Assembly: GCA_016719855.1 (NCBI GenBank) | Contig: JADJYH010000034.1 | Location: 1 to 64,000, forward strand | DNA length: 64,000 bases | Direction of reading: 5' to 3' | Source: Saprospiraceae bacterium | GTDB lineage: Bacteria; Bacteroidota; Bacteroidia; Chitinophagales; Saprospiraceae | Shown: positions 11,934 through 24,168 of the stretch, piece by piece | Layout of the letters: every line of letters starts with the position of its first letter | Numbering within the stretch: the stretch's first letter is position 1 | Position numbers and translations under genes: made by a program | The notes under the pieces: model-generated | The model's database searches: none | Told to the model about the DNA's origin: nothing | Seen by the model: the letters and a program-made list of their open reading frames with translations, nothing else

Positions 11934-14900
11934 TTAATTTGAAATGATTATTTTTTTCACCGAAACGCCTTGTTTGGTAGTCAGCCTGACGAGGTAAATA
12001 CCTGCCGGGAAAGTGTTCACATTCACCTGTAGTTTCGTGCGCCCCACATCTGTTTTACCATTGTAAATATTCGCAACCTGCCTTCCATCGTGCGATAACA
12101 ATTCTAAGTGGAGGGGCGAAGCATCCGACAGATGAATGTCAAAATTCAATGTTGACGTAGCTGGGTTCGGGTAGGCCGACCATTGAATTTCCTTCAGTTC
12201 ATCCTGTATAGATGAGACCTGCTGTATCTCTAAATCCATTGCCATGAAAACACCTTCGGCGGCAAAGGAATCGCTGCCGTTTTCAAAAACGACTTTCACA
12301 TCGAAGGCTTTTTCTTCTCCCTTTTTCCAAACCCGGAAAAACATCGTTTCGCCTTCGGCAAATCCCTCGATGTGGCTTGACGTGATTGCATCGTCACCCG
12401 TGGCGACCATTGCCAGGCTGTAACCATCGTATCTGCCAGAGCCGTACAACTCCCCTTTTCGATTAACAATGCCGATTTCATCCCCACGAGTGAGATTCAT
12501 TTCGAGCAGCGATTTTGGGAAAATCACGGTCGCCGCCTGCAACGTGGATTGAAACGGTGTGAGAAAATACTGGCAACTGTTTTCAATATGGACGGGCAGG
12601 GATTCCAAGCTGCGATCATCCACCTGGCTACCTCCAAATCCGTAGGTAAACTCACCATCCGCAGAGGCATTCAGAATGTAACCACTTCCTGTTTTCATCT
12701 GGAAGTTGGCGCCGCTCTGCAAAGTCACGAGGTACGACTGCGGAGTCAAGTTTCCGTTTGGTCCAGTCGGCATGTTCAGTACCCTGAAAATATCAGGAGT
12801 GGTCGCAGGCGAAAACTGGTCTGCCACGGGCGACGGGTCATCTTTCAGGTAAGCTGACCAGTTGTTGACCGGAACGCCCTGCGAGGTGGCGGCGACATAG
12901 GTATCGGCGTGTGCGGGTCGGCTTTTTCGCCACAAACCTGAATGGTGACCGGCTGCAACACCTTGATGCGGTAGCCCTTGCGGAAATCCCAATCGTCGAA
13001 ATCATTGGGATTCGATTGGGCAAAGGGTGAAAAACTCTGGTTGTACTGATTTTCAATCGCCACAATCTTCGACTGCGCCGAAGGCGGAAACATGACTTCG
13101 ATGGCAGGGTCGAGCGGCACAACGTTGCTCGAAATAAAATTCGTGCCTTCCACCAGGTCCATCATCTGGCAGTGTACTGCCGGATCGGAACAGGTCACCA
13201 CCAGCGAGTATCCGCTGACCGCCCCGTTGTAGCCGTCCACCACGATGAAATATTCGCCCGGTGGCAACGCCTGTGCCACCATACCTTCGTTGGAGTTGCC
13301 CGACTTATGGCTGCTGAACAGGCAATTGAAAATGCTGCACCCGTTCAGCAAGTACAAATCGAGGTTGGCTGACAGCCCGGACAGGATGATGGTGATGTCC
13401 TGCGTAGTCGTGTTTTGAAATTTGTAAACCACTTCCTTGCCGTTAGTGTGACTTCCAGGGCAAGCATAAAAACTGGCGTTGGCCTGACCGGTGCTGTTGT
13501 TGCCAGATACGGGCTGACCACATTCCAGCACCTGGGCATTGATGCACTGCTGATTGCCTGGTCCACCAATTTCGTAAGGACAATCCACGTTCGGGGGGCA
13601 GGGGTCAAAACAGGTCGTCGAAAGCGAAAAACTGCCTTCCTGGTCGAAGTATCCATCCACGACGATGTAGTAGGTTTTCCCGGCGGTAGCGGTGAAGACC
13701 ACGCCTTCCTCTTCCGTGCCGGATTTGTTGCTCGATTTAAAGCAATCGTTCGGGTCGCACTGGTCGAGTACAAACAAATCGAGGTCGGCAGACAACCCGG
13801 AAAGTTTGACTTGTACAACTTTCTGGACTGGCGTGCTGAACACAAAGACCTTTTCCTTGCCGGACATGTAGGCTGGCGCGCACCCGTACTGGATAACCTG
13901 GTCGCTGCCTGTGGCAGTGTTGCCCATCTGGGTTTGACCGCAGGTGATTGCAGGTGCTCCCGTGCAGTTGAGCGCCCCGTTGACGATGCTGTTGCCGCAC
14001 TGCACGTTTATAGAATAGGTGCTGGTGGAACCCAAGTAGCCTTCTACTACGATGAAATAAGTGCCAGCCGGAAGGCTTTGGGCAAAAATCGCCTCCGGAC
14101 TTGTGCCCGTCCGGTCACTATAATCCATGCAATTGTTGCGGTCGCAGGGCTTTAGCAGCAGCAGTTCCAAATCTTCCTGCAAGCCCGTGAGTGTTATCAG
14201 TACGTTCTGCGCAACAGGGTTGGTGAACTGATAGACGACTTCCGCTCCGTCCACGAGGTTGGGAAAACAGTTGTAAGTGTTGGCGGCGGCAATCCCGTTG
14301 GCGTTGTTTCCGACTTTCGTTTCGCCGCAAGCAATCGGAATAGGCGCACTGCAATCGAGGTCGGTGCCGGGCGACGGCGGGGTTTTCAGGCACTCGATGT
14401 AGCTCAGTCCCAATGGAGCGAAGCTGCCCGTATGGCTGGGGTTGTTCAGCCCCAAAGCATCTTTAGGTACGTAGCAGGCGACGACGTTATGTTCTGCATT
14501 GTTTTCCAGACTTTCACGAGGAAGTTTTCTCCAAAAGCATACCCTTCCTTTACGGCGGCAGTCGCCGGGTTGTCGCCACACAAGTCGAGCGTGAGTGCAG
14601 CGCCCAGCCATGCCCCGAAGTTGTTGCAAATATTCGCCCCGCTTGCATCTGTGTGAAAAAAGCCAACCAGGTCGCCTGGTTCGAGCGGCTGTCCGCCGAT
14701 GCTGGTGACAGCGTCGCTTAACACAGCAACCGTGTGGACGATGCCCGTGTTGCAGGGCTGAACATCCCAGCCTGGCGGGGCAATGACAACGCTCTGGCAG
14801 GTGGTGTCGCTGCCGCAACTGCCCGTCGCCGTCAGACAGACTTCGTACACGCCTGGGTTGACGTAAGTATGAGAGGGATTGGTTGAGCCGAAGTTTGACT

Positions 14901-17900
14901 GTCTCCAAAATTCCAAGAATAGGCATTGGCACTGGTGGAGGTATTTATGAAGGTGACAGTCTGTGTGACGGCGCTGACTTAAACGTTGGAACTGGTGGCT
15001 GGCATTGTGCCAATGATGGCTGTGGCAGTGGCGGTGCAGCCATTGCTCCCGGTGATAGTAACAGTGTAAGTACCTGCTGAAAGGTTCGTAGCAGTGGCGG
15101 TCATTTGGTTGTTGCTCCATTTGAAAGTGTAGGGTGTAGCTCCGCCGGAGGCGGTGGCGGTAGCGCTGCCAGTGGATTGACCAGCACAGGCGGGGACGGT
15201 GGCGCTAACGGTTGCGTTTGGAGCAGCAGCCGTACCGACAGTTGCCGTGGCAGTAGCGGTGCAACCGTTGCCCCCGGTGATAGTAACGGTGTAAGTACCT
15301 GCTGAAAGGTTCGTAGCAGTGGCGATCATTTGGTTGTTGCTCCATTTAAAAGTGTAGGGTGTGGTGCCGCCGGAGGCAGTTGCTGTGGCACTGCCGTTGC
15401 TTTGTCCTGAGCAGGCGGGTGTTAATGATGAAACCGCGGCACTCAGAGGAGTATTTCCCGGAGCATTGAACAACGATAGAATTTCGGTGGCGGACAGTGC
15501 CCGATTGTAAACCCTTATTTCATCCAAGTCTCCGTTAAAATTTTCAATGCCGCCATGAACGTCCCGACCTAACTCAAATGGTGCAGTAGTGTCATTTGGT
15601 TGGATTGTTCCAGAGAGTGTTGCACTGCCAACTGCTGCACCATTCCAGTAAAATCTGACTGTTGCGCCATCCCACGTTACAGCATATTGATTCCAGTCAG
15701 TAATCGTCAAATTGCTTAATTGACTTGAATAGTTGTTTCCCCAACTTTGTCCGGCCATTCTGTAACCAAAAAATATTCTATTCAAGCCAGCACCCTCCAC
15801 ACCCAGCCTGTAATGCAGTGTGGACGTACTCTGCAATGACTTGCATATAATACTTTGGATGTTAGCTGTGCTTAATTGAGCCTTTGCCCACCCCATCAAT
15901 GAAATTCCGGTGCTTGGTGAGTTCAAGGAAGCTGAAGCGGCGGCAGTAACATAAGCATTTGTGCCGTTAAATTTTGCTGCCTGGTTGCAATTGCCGAAAC
16001 GGTCGGTGGTGTAAGTTATGCCATTTGGCGCTGTTCCATTATTGCTGTTGCTGGTATTGTCGTTCAATGTGTTATCGAACTTGTAGTGTGCGACAAGCCC
16101 ACAATCGCTGCCCGGAGCGCAAGTTGTAACGCTCTGGCAAGTAGTTGTGCTTCCACAAGTTCCCGTAGCCGTCAGGCATACATTGTAAGTACTTGGGGCG
16201 GCGTAGGTGTGCGAGGGTTGCTCTGTGTCGAGGTCTGGTTGTTACCGAAGTTCCAGGGTAAATTGGCGTTGGTGGAAGTGTTGGTGAAGCTGACGGTCTG
16301 GTTGTTGATTGAAAAAGTAAATGAAGCCATTGTCGCCGGGATGCCGGTGATAGTTGCCGATGCCGTAGCCGTGCAGCCGCCCGAAGCGGTCACGGTCACC
16401 GTGTAAGTTCCTGCTGTCAGGTTCGTAGCTGTTTGGGTGGTTTGCCCGTTGCTCCATGCGTAACCGTAAGAGGAGCCGCCGGAAGCTGTCACCGTGGCAG
16501 CGCCATTGTTCTGTCCGCCGCAGGCAGGGACAACGCTGGTGATGGAAGCATTTGGCTTGGCGGTGACGCCCACGCTTACGGTTTTCACCACCGTACATCC
16601 GCCGCCGAGGGTGATGGTCACTGAATAAGTACCCGCCATCGCTGTCGTCGCATTGCTGCGCACCGGGTTTTGCTGGCTGGAAGTAAAATTGCCAGGTCCA
16701 CTCCAGGAATAAGAAACTGCCCCCGTTGCCGAGGCATTGAATTGAATATTTTGTCCTTCGCAGTAAGTCGGCTGGCTGCTGGAAGCAGAAGCGTTGTTCG
16801 GGTTGTCGTTCGGCGCATTATAAAGGCCCAACATTTCGTTGTCGTCCAACAATTGGTTAAAAACCCGCACCTCGTCGAGCCAGCCGTCAAAATATGCCAG
16901 TCCGGCACCCCATAATTGCGTGTTCTCGAAGTCTTTGCCGAGGTAGGTTTTGTAGGTCGGCACGAAAAGGTTGGGCACTCCCCAGCCGCCGCCCGGCAAG
17001 GTGAAGGGCTGTGTTTGAGCCACCCATGTCTGAACGGTAAAATAGCCATCCCACATGTAGCCGGGAGAAAATTGCCCGTCAATCGCGATTTTGAACTGGT
17101 CGAAATTGGTGCCTCTGCTTACAACCACATGATGCCAGCCAGATTTTATCGCATCGAATGGGATAGCGATGTCCCTGTCCCATGTGGCAAACAGCAGTCC
17201 GAAAGTGTTGTCGAAAGTCGAACCGCCGCCAATCCCGTTGGGTTTATAGGTGCCGATTGCCCAGTCTTTTGACTCGAACCCGCTTGGTCCGCTATCGTAA
17301 ATCACCATCTGCTCTTGTTGATTCAATTTGAACCAAAATGACACTGCCCGTTCATTGATGACAGGGGCTTCCAGGTATTTTCCACCGCTGATGCGCAGTG
17401 CGGCGTTGCAGTTTCCGAAGCGGTCGTTTTCATACGTTACTGCACCGCCTTGCGCCATAGCATGGTTGCCGGAGCCTGAAATGTCCTGCGCATTTCCGTT
17501 GAGCGGTAAGTGCATCCGTTCAGCGCACGACAATCCCGATGCGCCCGCCACGACAGTAATCGTCTTGTCAGACATGAGGGAATAATTTCCATTGGCTGCC
17601 TTTTGATAAAACTTCCATTTATGAGTCCCTACCGCCAGATTGTTGAACAAGCGGGAATATCTAAGCCAATTCCAACCATTTGGAGGAGCTGGGCCGTCCG
17701 AGAAAATATCTGTATTAACCGTCCCGTCAGGAAAGGTCCATTCGGATTTTCCTTCAACAAAAACGCCGCCCGCCACTTGATTGAAGCTCCAATAACGCCA
17801 TACGGGTTCGCAATCTGTGAATGTGGTTTTTTCAATAATCTCATGGGCGTCCCGGGTCCGGAAACCTTCTTCACCAACTTTGGCATATTCGAAATGGACG

Positions 17901-19161
17901 GGTGTACAGGGGAAAAAGCAGCTATTGTCCACCTTGCCTTGAATAAATGGATTCATCACATTTTGGGAGGCTGAACTCCATGAGTTTGCATTGTTGCTTC
18001 CGCCAGATTCCATGATAGTTCCAGTACCTGCTGAGTCATGCCCTGCGCCGAGATTATGGCCTATTTCATGGGAAACAGTTTTTCGCAAATTAGTTGCAGT
18101 AGTATAATCCTGTATCCATTGGTATTTAAAGCCGTCGCAGATTGCGCCTATATATGCGAATCCGACAGTATTGCCATCCATATCCCTATTTGTCCATAAC
18201 TGCCCCAAATCAAATGATATTCCCGGGAACCCATTCGCACTGTTTCCCCAGTCCCGAAAACTAACAAGCAAAGGATCCCATTGAGTCGTGTTCGGCCACG
18301 GATCACAACTGCTGCACGAAGACAGCCAGGTACCCGATATTCTTAAGTTTAATTGATTGGTAAATTCATTGTCGAAATTCGCCTGGCATAAGTTTATGAC
18401 GGAAGCTATATGATTAATGACGCCATTTGCCCCACCGTGCTTCTGCCACATAGACCAGTCAGTAGCTTGCGCAATTTCCATTTCAAAGCACCCGGTGAGC
18501 GATTTCTGCGAATTCTCTTTTTGCAGGTTGTCTTGGATTTTTTGTTCAAATTGCTGAAAGTCGCCAACAGCGCATTGTTGGTTTGCATCCGCTATCACAT
18601 CGCTATATCGGTAAAATATGACTTGGCTGCGGGGCGCATCGGGAATAAACCGGCAGAGTGGCTCCCAATAAATGCTCTCTCCTACCTGGTCAATCACGCC
18701 TGAAAAATAATCGGGAGCAAGAGTACAAGCGACTTGCGCACCATCGCCGGAAACGAGCTTTCCTTGGTAAGTGCAGGCGGGTGGCATAGATTGTTCGACC
18801 ACCCCTTTTCTGTGGCAATCCACATTTTGGCGCTTCCATCCCACAAGGGAGTGGGTGACAGGCTCATCTTGAATGGTTTTTCTTCCCCGAATTGAAAGCT
18901 TACCTCGAATTCACCTGCTGCCTTGCGGGCAAATGCAGACACTATATCCACTTCCACTTCGTACACCTGGTAATGTTTGAAAATGCCTGACAGTTCATCT
19001 GACCTCAACCCAATTGCCGGAAAAGTAAAAGCACGATGCACCTTCTGAAATACACCGACGGAGGAAGATGCCTCAATAGGTTGTAGCAGATTGGGTTGCC
19101 CGAAGATGCAATTTGCCAAACCAACAAAGAGGATGGCGAGGGAAAAAATGGATGGTTTCAT
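11934..19161 (-). CDS. M12-like (reprolysin-type) metalloprotease with LamG, PKD, SprB, PPC and T9SS type A domains (frameshifted)
   Basis: Large secreted zinc protease of about 2400 residues. It begins with a signal peptide (MKPSIFSLAILFVGLANCIF) and a pro-region. The catalytic domain carries HEIGHNLGAGHD near 18070, the HExxHxxGxxHD zinc motif of metzincins. Downstream are LamG domain 1 (about 17520-16800), an Ig-like domain, a SprB repeat and PKD domain (to 16100), LamG domain 2 (16080-15450), two SprB repeats, a second PKD domain, three pre-peptidase C-terminal (PPC) domains (14390-13180), a region of unknown fold, and a type A sorting domain (YPNPATSTLNFDIH ... PAGIYLVRL). Frame changes lie near 18790, 16215, 14980-14880, 14500 and 12910. 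It probably acts outside the cell on protein or glycan-bound targets; the substrate is unknown. Confidence 0.8.
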
Positions 19162-19335
19162 TTTTTTAAAATTTTAAAGTAAACAAGTAAGGCATGAGAA
19201 AAGCAGACGGCAGGGCATCGCTGCCAGCCATTTATACTTCCATGAGTACGAGCTATTCCTAGCCTTTTTGAAGTTTGAAGTGGAGTAGGAAAATTTATCA
19301 GGTTGCTTTGACACCTATGCCAAATAAAACCAGAT

Positions 19336-20065
19336 TCAGTCCAACCGATATGTCACCCCACCGTGAGCAGCGACACACCGAAGCCCAACTCGCCGCCGAC
19401 GGTCACCTTATGGGAAATGCTGCGCCGGAGGCCCGCAAAGCCAGTGTAGGCCAGGGTAGTCCTGCGAGGTTGTATGCCCAAGTGCCCTTCGAGTTCCTCA
19501 AGCGTTCCCGGGCTGGCATTCGATGTCCCCTGCACATAGCTGCGGTGAAGCCCGATGGAAAAGCCGCTGTAGAAATCCCAGTCCTCTACCCGGGTGATAT
19601 GCACGGTGGGTCGAAGTGCGGCGTAGTACAATTGGTTGGTCCAGGTCGCTTTCAACCCGTCACTGAAAATTTCAGGCTTGGAAGTGGAAAAAGCGCCGCC
19701 GAAGGTCAAGCCTGTGCTGAAATATTCGCTGAATCGGTAATCAATGCCAAGCATTAGGGGCGGCATTTCCGCTCTCGCTCCATCCATCATGAAGGTGGGG
19801 AGCAAGCCAATGCCGCAGCTTGCGTCCAACTGCCCCTTGCCGAATACTCGTTGCGGGCGGCTCCAGGCACAGCGACCCCTTTGCAGTTTTTGCCTTTGCG
19901 TGGTTTTTTGGGGTCGATGGCTTCCTGCTTTGCAACAGAGCAGTAAGTCGTCGGAAGCGCCCGCCCAAGTTGGCTCGAACCGGTCGCTCCGGCGAACAGG
20001 GTCAGGGAGGAAAGGGCAACGACAACTCCGGTCGCTGCTAAGCGGAGAATGAAATGGGTTTTCAT
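19336..20065 (-). CDS. Outer-membrane beta-barrel-like protein (frameshifted)
   Basis: Starts at 20065 with a signal peptide (MKTHFILRLAATGVVVALSS). After a frame change near 19830 it continues as alternating amphipathic strands (LGIDYRFSEYFSTGLTFGG, WDFYSGFSIGLHRSYVQG, HKVTVGGELGFGVSLL) typical of small Bacteroidota outer-membrane barrels. The open frame stops at 19353, but one added G in the GGGG run there would extend it to VTYRLD and a stop at 19336, the kind of ending expected of such barrels. The gene has its own promoter-like motif (20112-20141) and is separated from the M23 gene by a terminator. Function is unknown. Confidence 0.65.
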
Positions 20066-20111
20066 GACGGTTGATTTTTTTTGTTTGAAAAAATACTGTT
20101 GACGTAGGTGA

Positions 20112-20141
20112 ATTGCAGCAGCCTGAAAATGTTATCACCGA
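20112..20141 (-). promoter_or_regulatory. Copy 1 of the TGATAACATTT ... TGCAAT motif
   Basis: On the minus strand GGTGATAACATTTT is followed after 9 nt by TGCAAT, then by CGTCAACAG, about 50 bases before the start at 20065. The same arrangement occurs at 24626-24653 and 31101-31128. Position and repetition suggest a promoter or operator; the sigma factor is not known. Confidence 0.5.
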
Positions 20142-20152
20142 GGCAGGAAAAA

Positions 20153-20182
20153 TTCCCCGCCCCGAGTGTTCGGGACGGGGAA
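20153..20182 (-). terminator. Rho-independent terminator of the M23 peptidase gene
   Basis: TTCCCCG and CGGGGAA arms around a GC-rich stem, followed on the minus strand by AATTTTTCC. It lies 30 bases past the stop of the M23 gene and upstream of the promoter motif of the next gene. Confidence 0.7.
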
Positions 20183-20211
20183 AACAAGCGTTCGCATTGG
20201 GTGTGATACGG

Positions 20212-22974
20212 CTATCGTTGAATGACCAATTTCTGCGTGCTTGCCTTGCCTGCGCTTTGCAAGGCAACCAAGTAAACGCCCGGCAGCAAGCGGCTGACAT
20301 CTAATTCCATCAGGTCTCCTTCGGTGAACCGGTGCTGCGCTACCTGCTTACCGGAGAGGTCGAAGATTTCAACACTCGCTTCGCCGCTGAAAGTGGAAAC
20401 GAGGGTGACGACATCATTAGCGGGGTTGGGCTTCAGGGCAAATCCGTCTGCCTGCGCTGCTGTGTTGAAATGAATTGGTTGCCCCTGTTCCTGTTGAACA
20501 ACCGTCGAGGTTGGAAACTCCAATTCAAACATTTCTTCATCATCAGACCCTCCACCGTCGCTCACGACTCCGCCTGTGATATCGGGGTGTTGTAATTCAG
20601 GGCGCAAATGTTGAACGTGCCTGTAGCGCCTCCATACCCCCACACCCGGATATGTACGACCGTGCCCGCCGGACCTGAAATATTGATGACGGGCATCCAG
20701 GAGCCGTTGCCATTCGAGTTGTCGTCTTCGCAGATATTGGCATACGACAAGGCACTACAGGGCCTGTGTAAATTGCCATTACCGCATCGGTCAGCGTGCC
20801 TGCCGTAGTCCTGATAGTCATTATTCCAGTAGCGGGCATGGTGGCCGTGAACCACGTCGGCAGCCGGCGTAGAGCCGCACATAATGTTGGCGGCAGGGCT
20901 GGTGGTCGTTGTTGCCCCGACGGTGGTGCTGTTGGTTTGGGTGCAGGAGCTGCCGACGGACAGGTTGACTGCGCCGCAGGTCTCGTTGTTGGATGAACCC
21001 CCGCCACCTCCTCCCGATGAGGATACCGTGAGCGCAGCCACCCTGCACACCATTAAATCCGTCCACGACCACGTAGTAGGTTCCGACTTGTTGGCTGCTT
21101 TGCGTCGTGGCTGCACCCTGGTCCACCGCAAGCAGGCAGTTGGAGGCGCTGCAACTGCTCAAGAGGAAGGCATCTACGTCCACGCCCCCGGTTTGGGCGA
21201 GGTTAACGGTGATGGCACCGCCGGAGTGGACGAATGAATGGACGACTTCTTTGCCGCTCTCGTTCCAGGAGGAGGCGCAGGAGTAGGTGGTGACGGCGCT
21301 GGTTCCGTTGACGGTGGTGCCGTTGTAGGTGGCACCGTTGGAGAGGACAATTGCACCGGAGCAGTTCAGTCCGCTGCCTGGCGTTGCAAACGAATAAGTG
21401 CTGCTGTATGGGCTGCTGCCTCCCGTCGTACAATTCCGTTTCAGCCGATAATAATAGGTCGTGCTGCCGGAAAGCCCGGTGATGTTGTAAAAGTAGTAGT
21501 TCGCAGGCAGTGTCTGCACCACCCATGCCGTCTGGTTCGGACTGTATTCCAGCGTAATGCTGTTCGTGTTGGCGCTGTTGAGTGTCCAATTTATTTGTGC
21601 GCTGCTGGCAGTTACGTTGCTGTGGGAAATACCGGTGGGGGCGTTGCAGGAGGTTCCCCCGGCAGAGGAGACGGTGAGCGCATAGCCCCCTTGTGCGCCG
21701 AGGTAGCCGTCCACGACTACGTAGTAGGTTCCGGCTTGCTGACTGCTTGGCGTCGTGGCTGCATTCTGGTCCACCGCAAGCAGGCAGTTGGTGGGGCCGC
21801 AGCTGCTCAACAAGAAGGCGTCCACATCCGCGCCCCCGGTTTGGACAAGGTTGACGGTGATGGCGCCGCGGGAATGGATGAACGAATGGACGACTTCTTT
21901 GCCGTTCTCGTTCCAGTTGGCGCATGAGTATGTGGTGACGGCGCTGGTGCCGTTTATGGTGGTGCCGTTGTGGGTGACGCCGTTGGCGAGGGGGATGGCG
22001 GTGTAGGAGTTGAGACCTGTGACATTCCCGGTTGTAAATACAATGGGAGGAGAATAGAAAGAACTGGTAGAGCCATTGGCAACCCTCACTGTCCAATAGT
22101 ATATTGTATTAGGTTCCAGTGTAGTTGCAAATTGAGAGGTGGTTCCTGTCGTATTGTTTATTGGGATATTGCTCGAAGTTGAAGTATTTGAGGTAAAGCC
22201 ATTTTCAGCTGTCCAGCCACTATTTGAATACTTCTTTACCTGAACACGATAGTTTGTCGCTCCGGCAATGGATTCCCAATCCAATGTTAAAGTTACAGGT
22301 ACCCCGTTAGTGCCATTTACCGGATATACAACAGGTGGATGAGGTAATACCTGAATACCATTGTTGTCGACATAGTAGAGGGGGTCTTGATAGCAATAGT
22401 TGGAGGGATTGCTGGGTGTGTAACCCCAATGTGAGCCACTTCCACAAGGGTTATGCAAAATTCCTGAGTCCTTAATTTCAAAATGTAAGTGAGTATTGGA
22501 ACAGCCTACTGGGGCCTGGGCAATTCGAGGCTTGGTTACACCAATAAGTCAGGCAAGTACCTCCACTTGCACCCATTACCCCAATTGCTGGCCTTTATTC
22601 ACTACTTTCCCAACCGCTATATCACCGTTAATGGAATTTAGGTGGGCATACATCGAATAGCGGACAATACCTGAGTTAAGCCGGTGCTGTAAGATGACTG
22701 TATTTCCCATGTTATGGTCGGTGCCTGATAAAGGCATAATGTAATATACCTTACCAGACGCCGTAGCTTTTATGGCAGTGCCATTCGCTAGTGGAAAATC
22801 TACGCCCGTGTGTTGGTATCCAGCTGCGCCTGCGCATTGATTGCCGAAATAGCAATTTGCGGAAACATTGGTTCCATTCACAGGATAGCCAAAGGTTTCT
22901 TGCGCCATCGTCGAATGGATATGGGCAAAAATGCACGACATGGCTATTGCCAGTTTTAAAAGGAAGTTTTTCAT
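20212..22974 (-). CDS. Secreted M23-family endopeptidase with Fn3, PPC and T9SS type A domains (frameshifted)
   Basis: Predicted zinc peptidase of the peptidoglycan-cutting M23 (lysostaphin/LytM) family. After a signal peptide (MKNFLLKLAIAMSCIFAHIH) comes the M23 domain with HTGVDF and, in another frame near 22483-22491, the HLHFEI metal-binding motif, so both halves of the site are present. It continues with Fn3 (22330-22030), PPC (22010-21660), Fn3, PPC (21360-21010), a third PPC-like domain and a type A sorting domain (LKPNPANDVVTLVSTF ... GVYLVALQSAG). Frame changes are near 22580, 22545, 21030 and 20580. The repeated unit NGKEVVHSFIHS ... VDAFLLSSCG is the PPC signature here. It may act on other bacteria or on its own wall; this is inference. 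Confidence 0.8.
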
Positions 22975-23244
22975 GAAAATTAAATTTTATGGAAATGAAA
23001 TCCAGAAACCGCCCAAGTACAGCACGGCATACACACAGGTATCCCGGAGCTGTTGTGCTGCATGGATGGGTAGGTTATGATTGGTTGAGAAATTTTAAAA
23101 AGAGAAGCGGGTTTTGGAGTCGAAATATCCCGCCGGGGGTTGGTGGCTGAGGGTTTTGGTTTTTTATTCACCGTCCCGCAAGGGGAGCAGACGTAGCTTT
23201 TTTGCTCGGACTTGACGCCGATGAACGGGAGCTTATTTGAGCAA

Positions 23245-24046
23245 CTAATAAATCACATTAAAAACTTCAATATCGCAAGGTGAAAAACCACTCCAGCAAT
23301 ATTGGGCACTATATGGTTGCATGATGGAAAATGGGTCTGTCCCATATTTACAGTTGTAGCTCACATTGGTAACCCAAGTTCCCTGATTTCCGTTTGTATG
23401 CTTCATTCCGATGGAATGACCAAGTTCATGCGCTAATGCAAACACCTTGGAGTTATGTGAAATAGCATTATGAAAGGTATTGATAACCAAAGAATTACCG
23501 GGATTCCCGTTGCCCGTTGACAAGGTAGCACCTGCAATGGTTTGACTGCTCTGGTAGGTGAACCAGTAAACCGTGCTGACATTTATTGCACCCGGAATAT
23601 TCTGAGTGCTGTTCTGAGCTACGAATCGTACATTCAAGTTCAAGTTGTTCCAAGCGTTGATTGCATCAGCCATGGCGTTCTGCCAAGTTGCAGGAACAAT
23701 AGGGCTTATATTCACTGTAAGGTATCTGGGAGGATTAGGCGTACTGACCAAATAGGTGTGCTTGTAATGCTTTCTTTCATCAACAGCAGAATCTTTTCCA
23801 TACGGCGAAGAAACATTTCCAAAAACCGTTGACAGGAAAAATCATGTCACCCTCCGCCACCAAAAAGCTGTCTCTGACCTCAATGGCATCCTTATCGAAT
23901 CCGTAGGTACTCACTAAAAAGTCAATCTCATCCTGATAAGCCAGCATTTCGTTTGGCTGTGTAGCTTCCTGTTTTTGGCAACCCATAAACACAACGGCTA
24001 CCAAAGCCACCGCCCAAATCACTGATTTCAAAAAAGTCCTTTTCAT
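23245..24046 (-). CDS. Lipoprotein HEIGH-type metallopeptidase, M57-like (frameshifted)
   Basis: Begins at 24046 with a lipoprotein signal (MKRTFLKSVIWAVALVAVVF followed by MGCQKQ, lipobox Cys). A short region matching the start of M57 'dual-action HEIGH' peptidases follows (DAIEVRDSFLVAEGDMIFP). After a frame change near 23800 comes the catalytic domain with HELGHSIGMKH (about 23395-23430), an HExxHxxGxxH zinc site, and a downstream SIMQPY Met-turn-like stretch. Length about 265 residues, usual for the family. Predicted to be anchored in a membrane facing the periplasm or surface. The substrate is unknown. The upstream start at 24109 has no signal-like sequence, so I prefer 24046. Confidence 0.8.
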
Positions 24047-24168
24047 GTTGTTGAAATTTGAATACCGGGCATAGCCTTGCCTGAGTTTGTCAACTCCCGC
24101 AACCCACATCCCGATGGTTAGATAGAAAGGTTTAGTTCAAGTTGGAATTGATTTTTTGGGAGTCGTCC

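Noticed and set aside
22975..23244. Small protein or RNA in the gap before the M57-like lipoprotein
   Set aside because: A 63-codon frame is present but has poor composition and no start context; no hairpin or promoter stands out.
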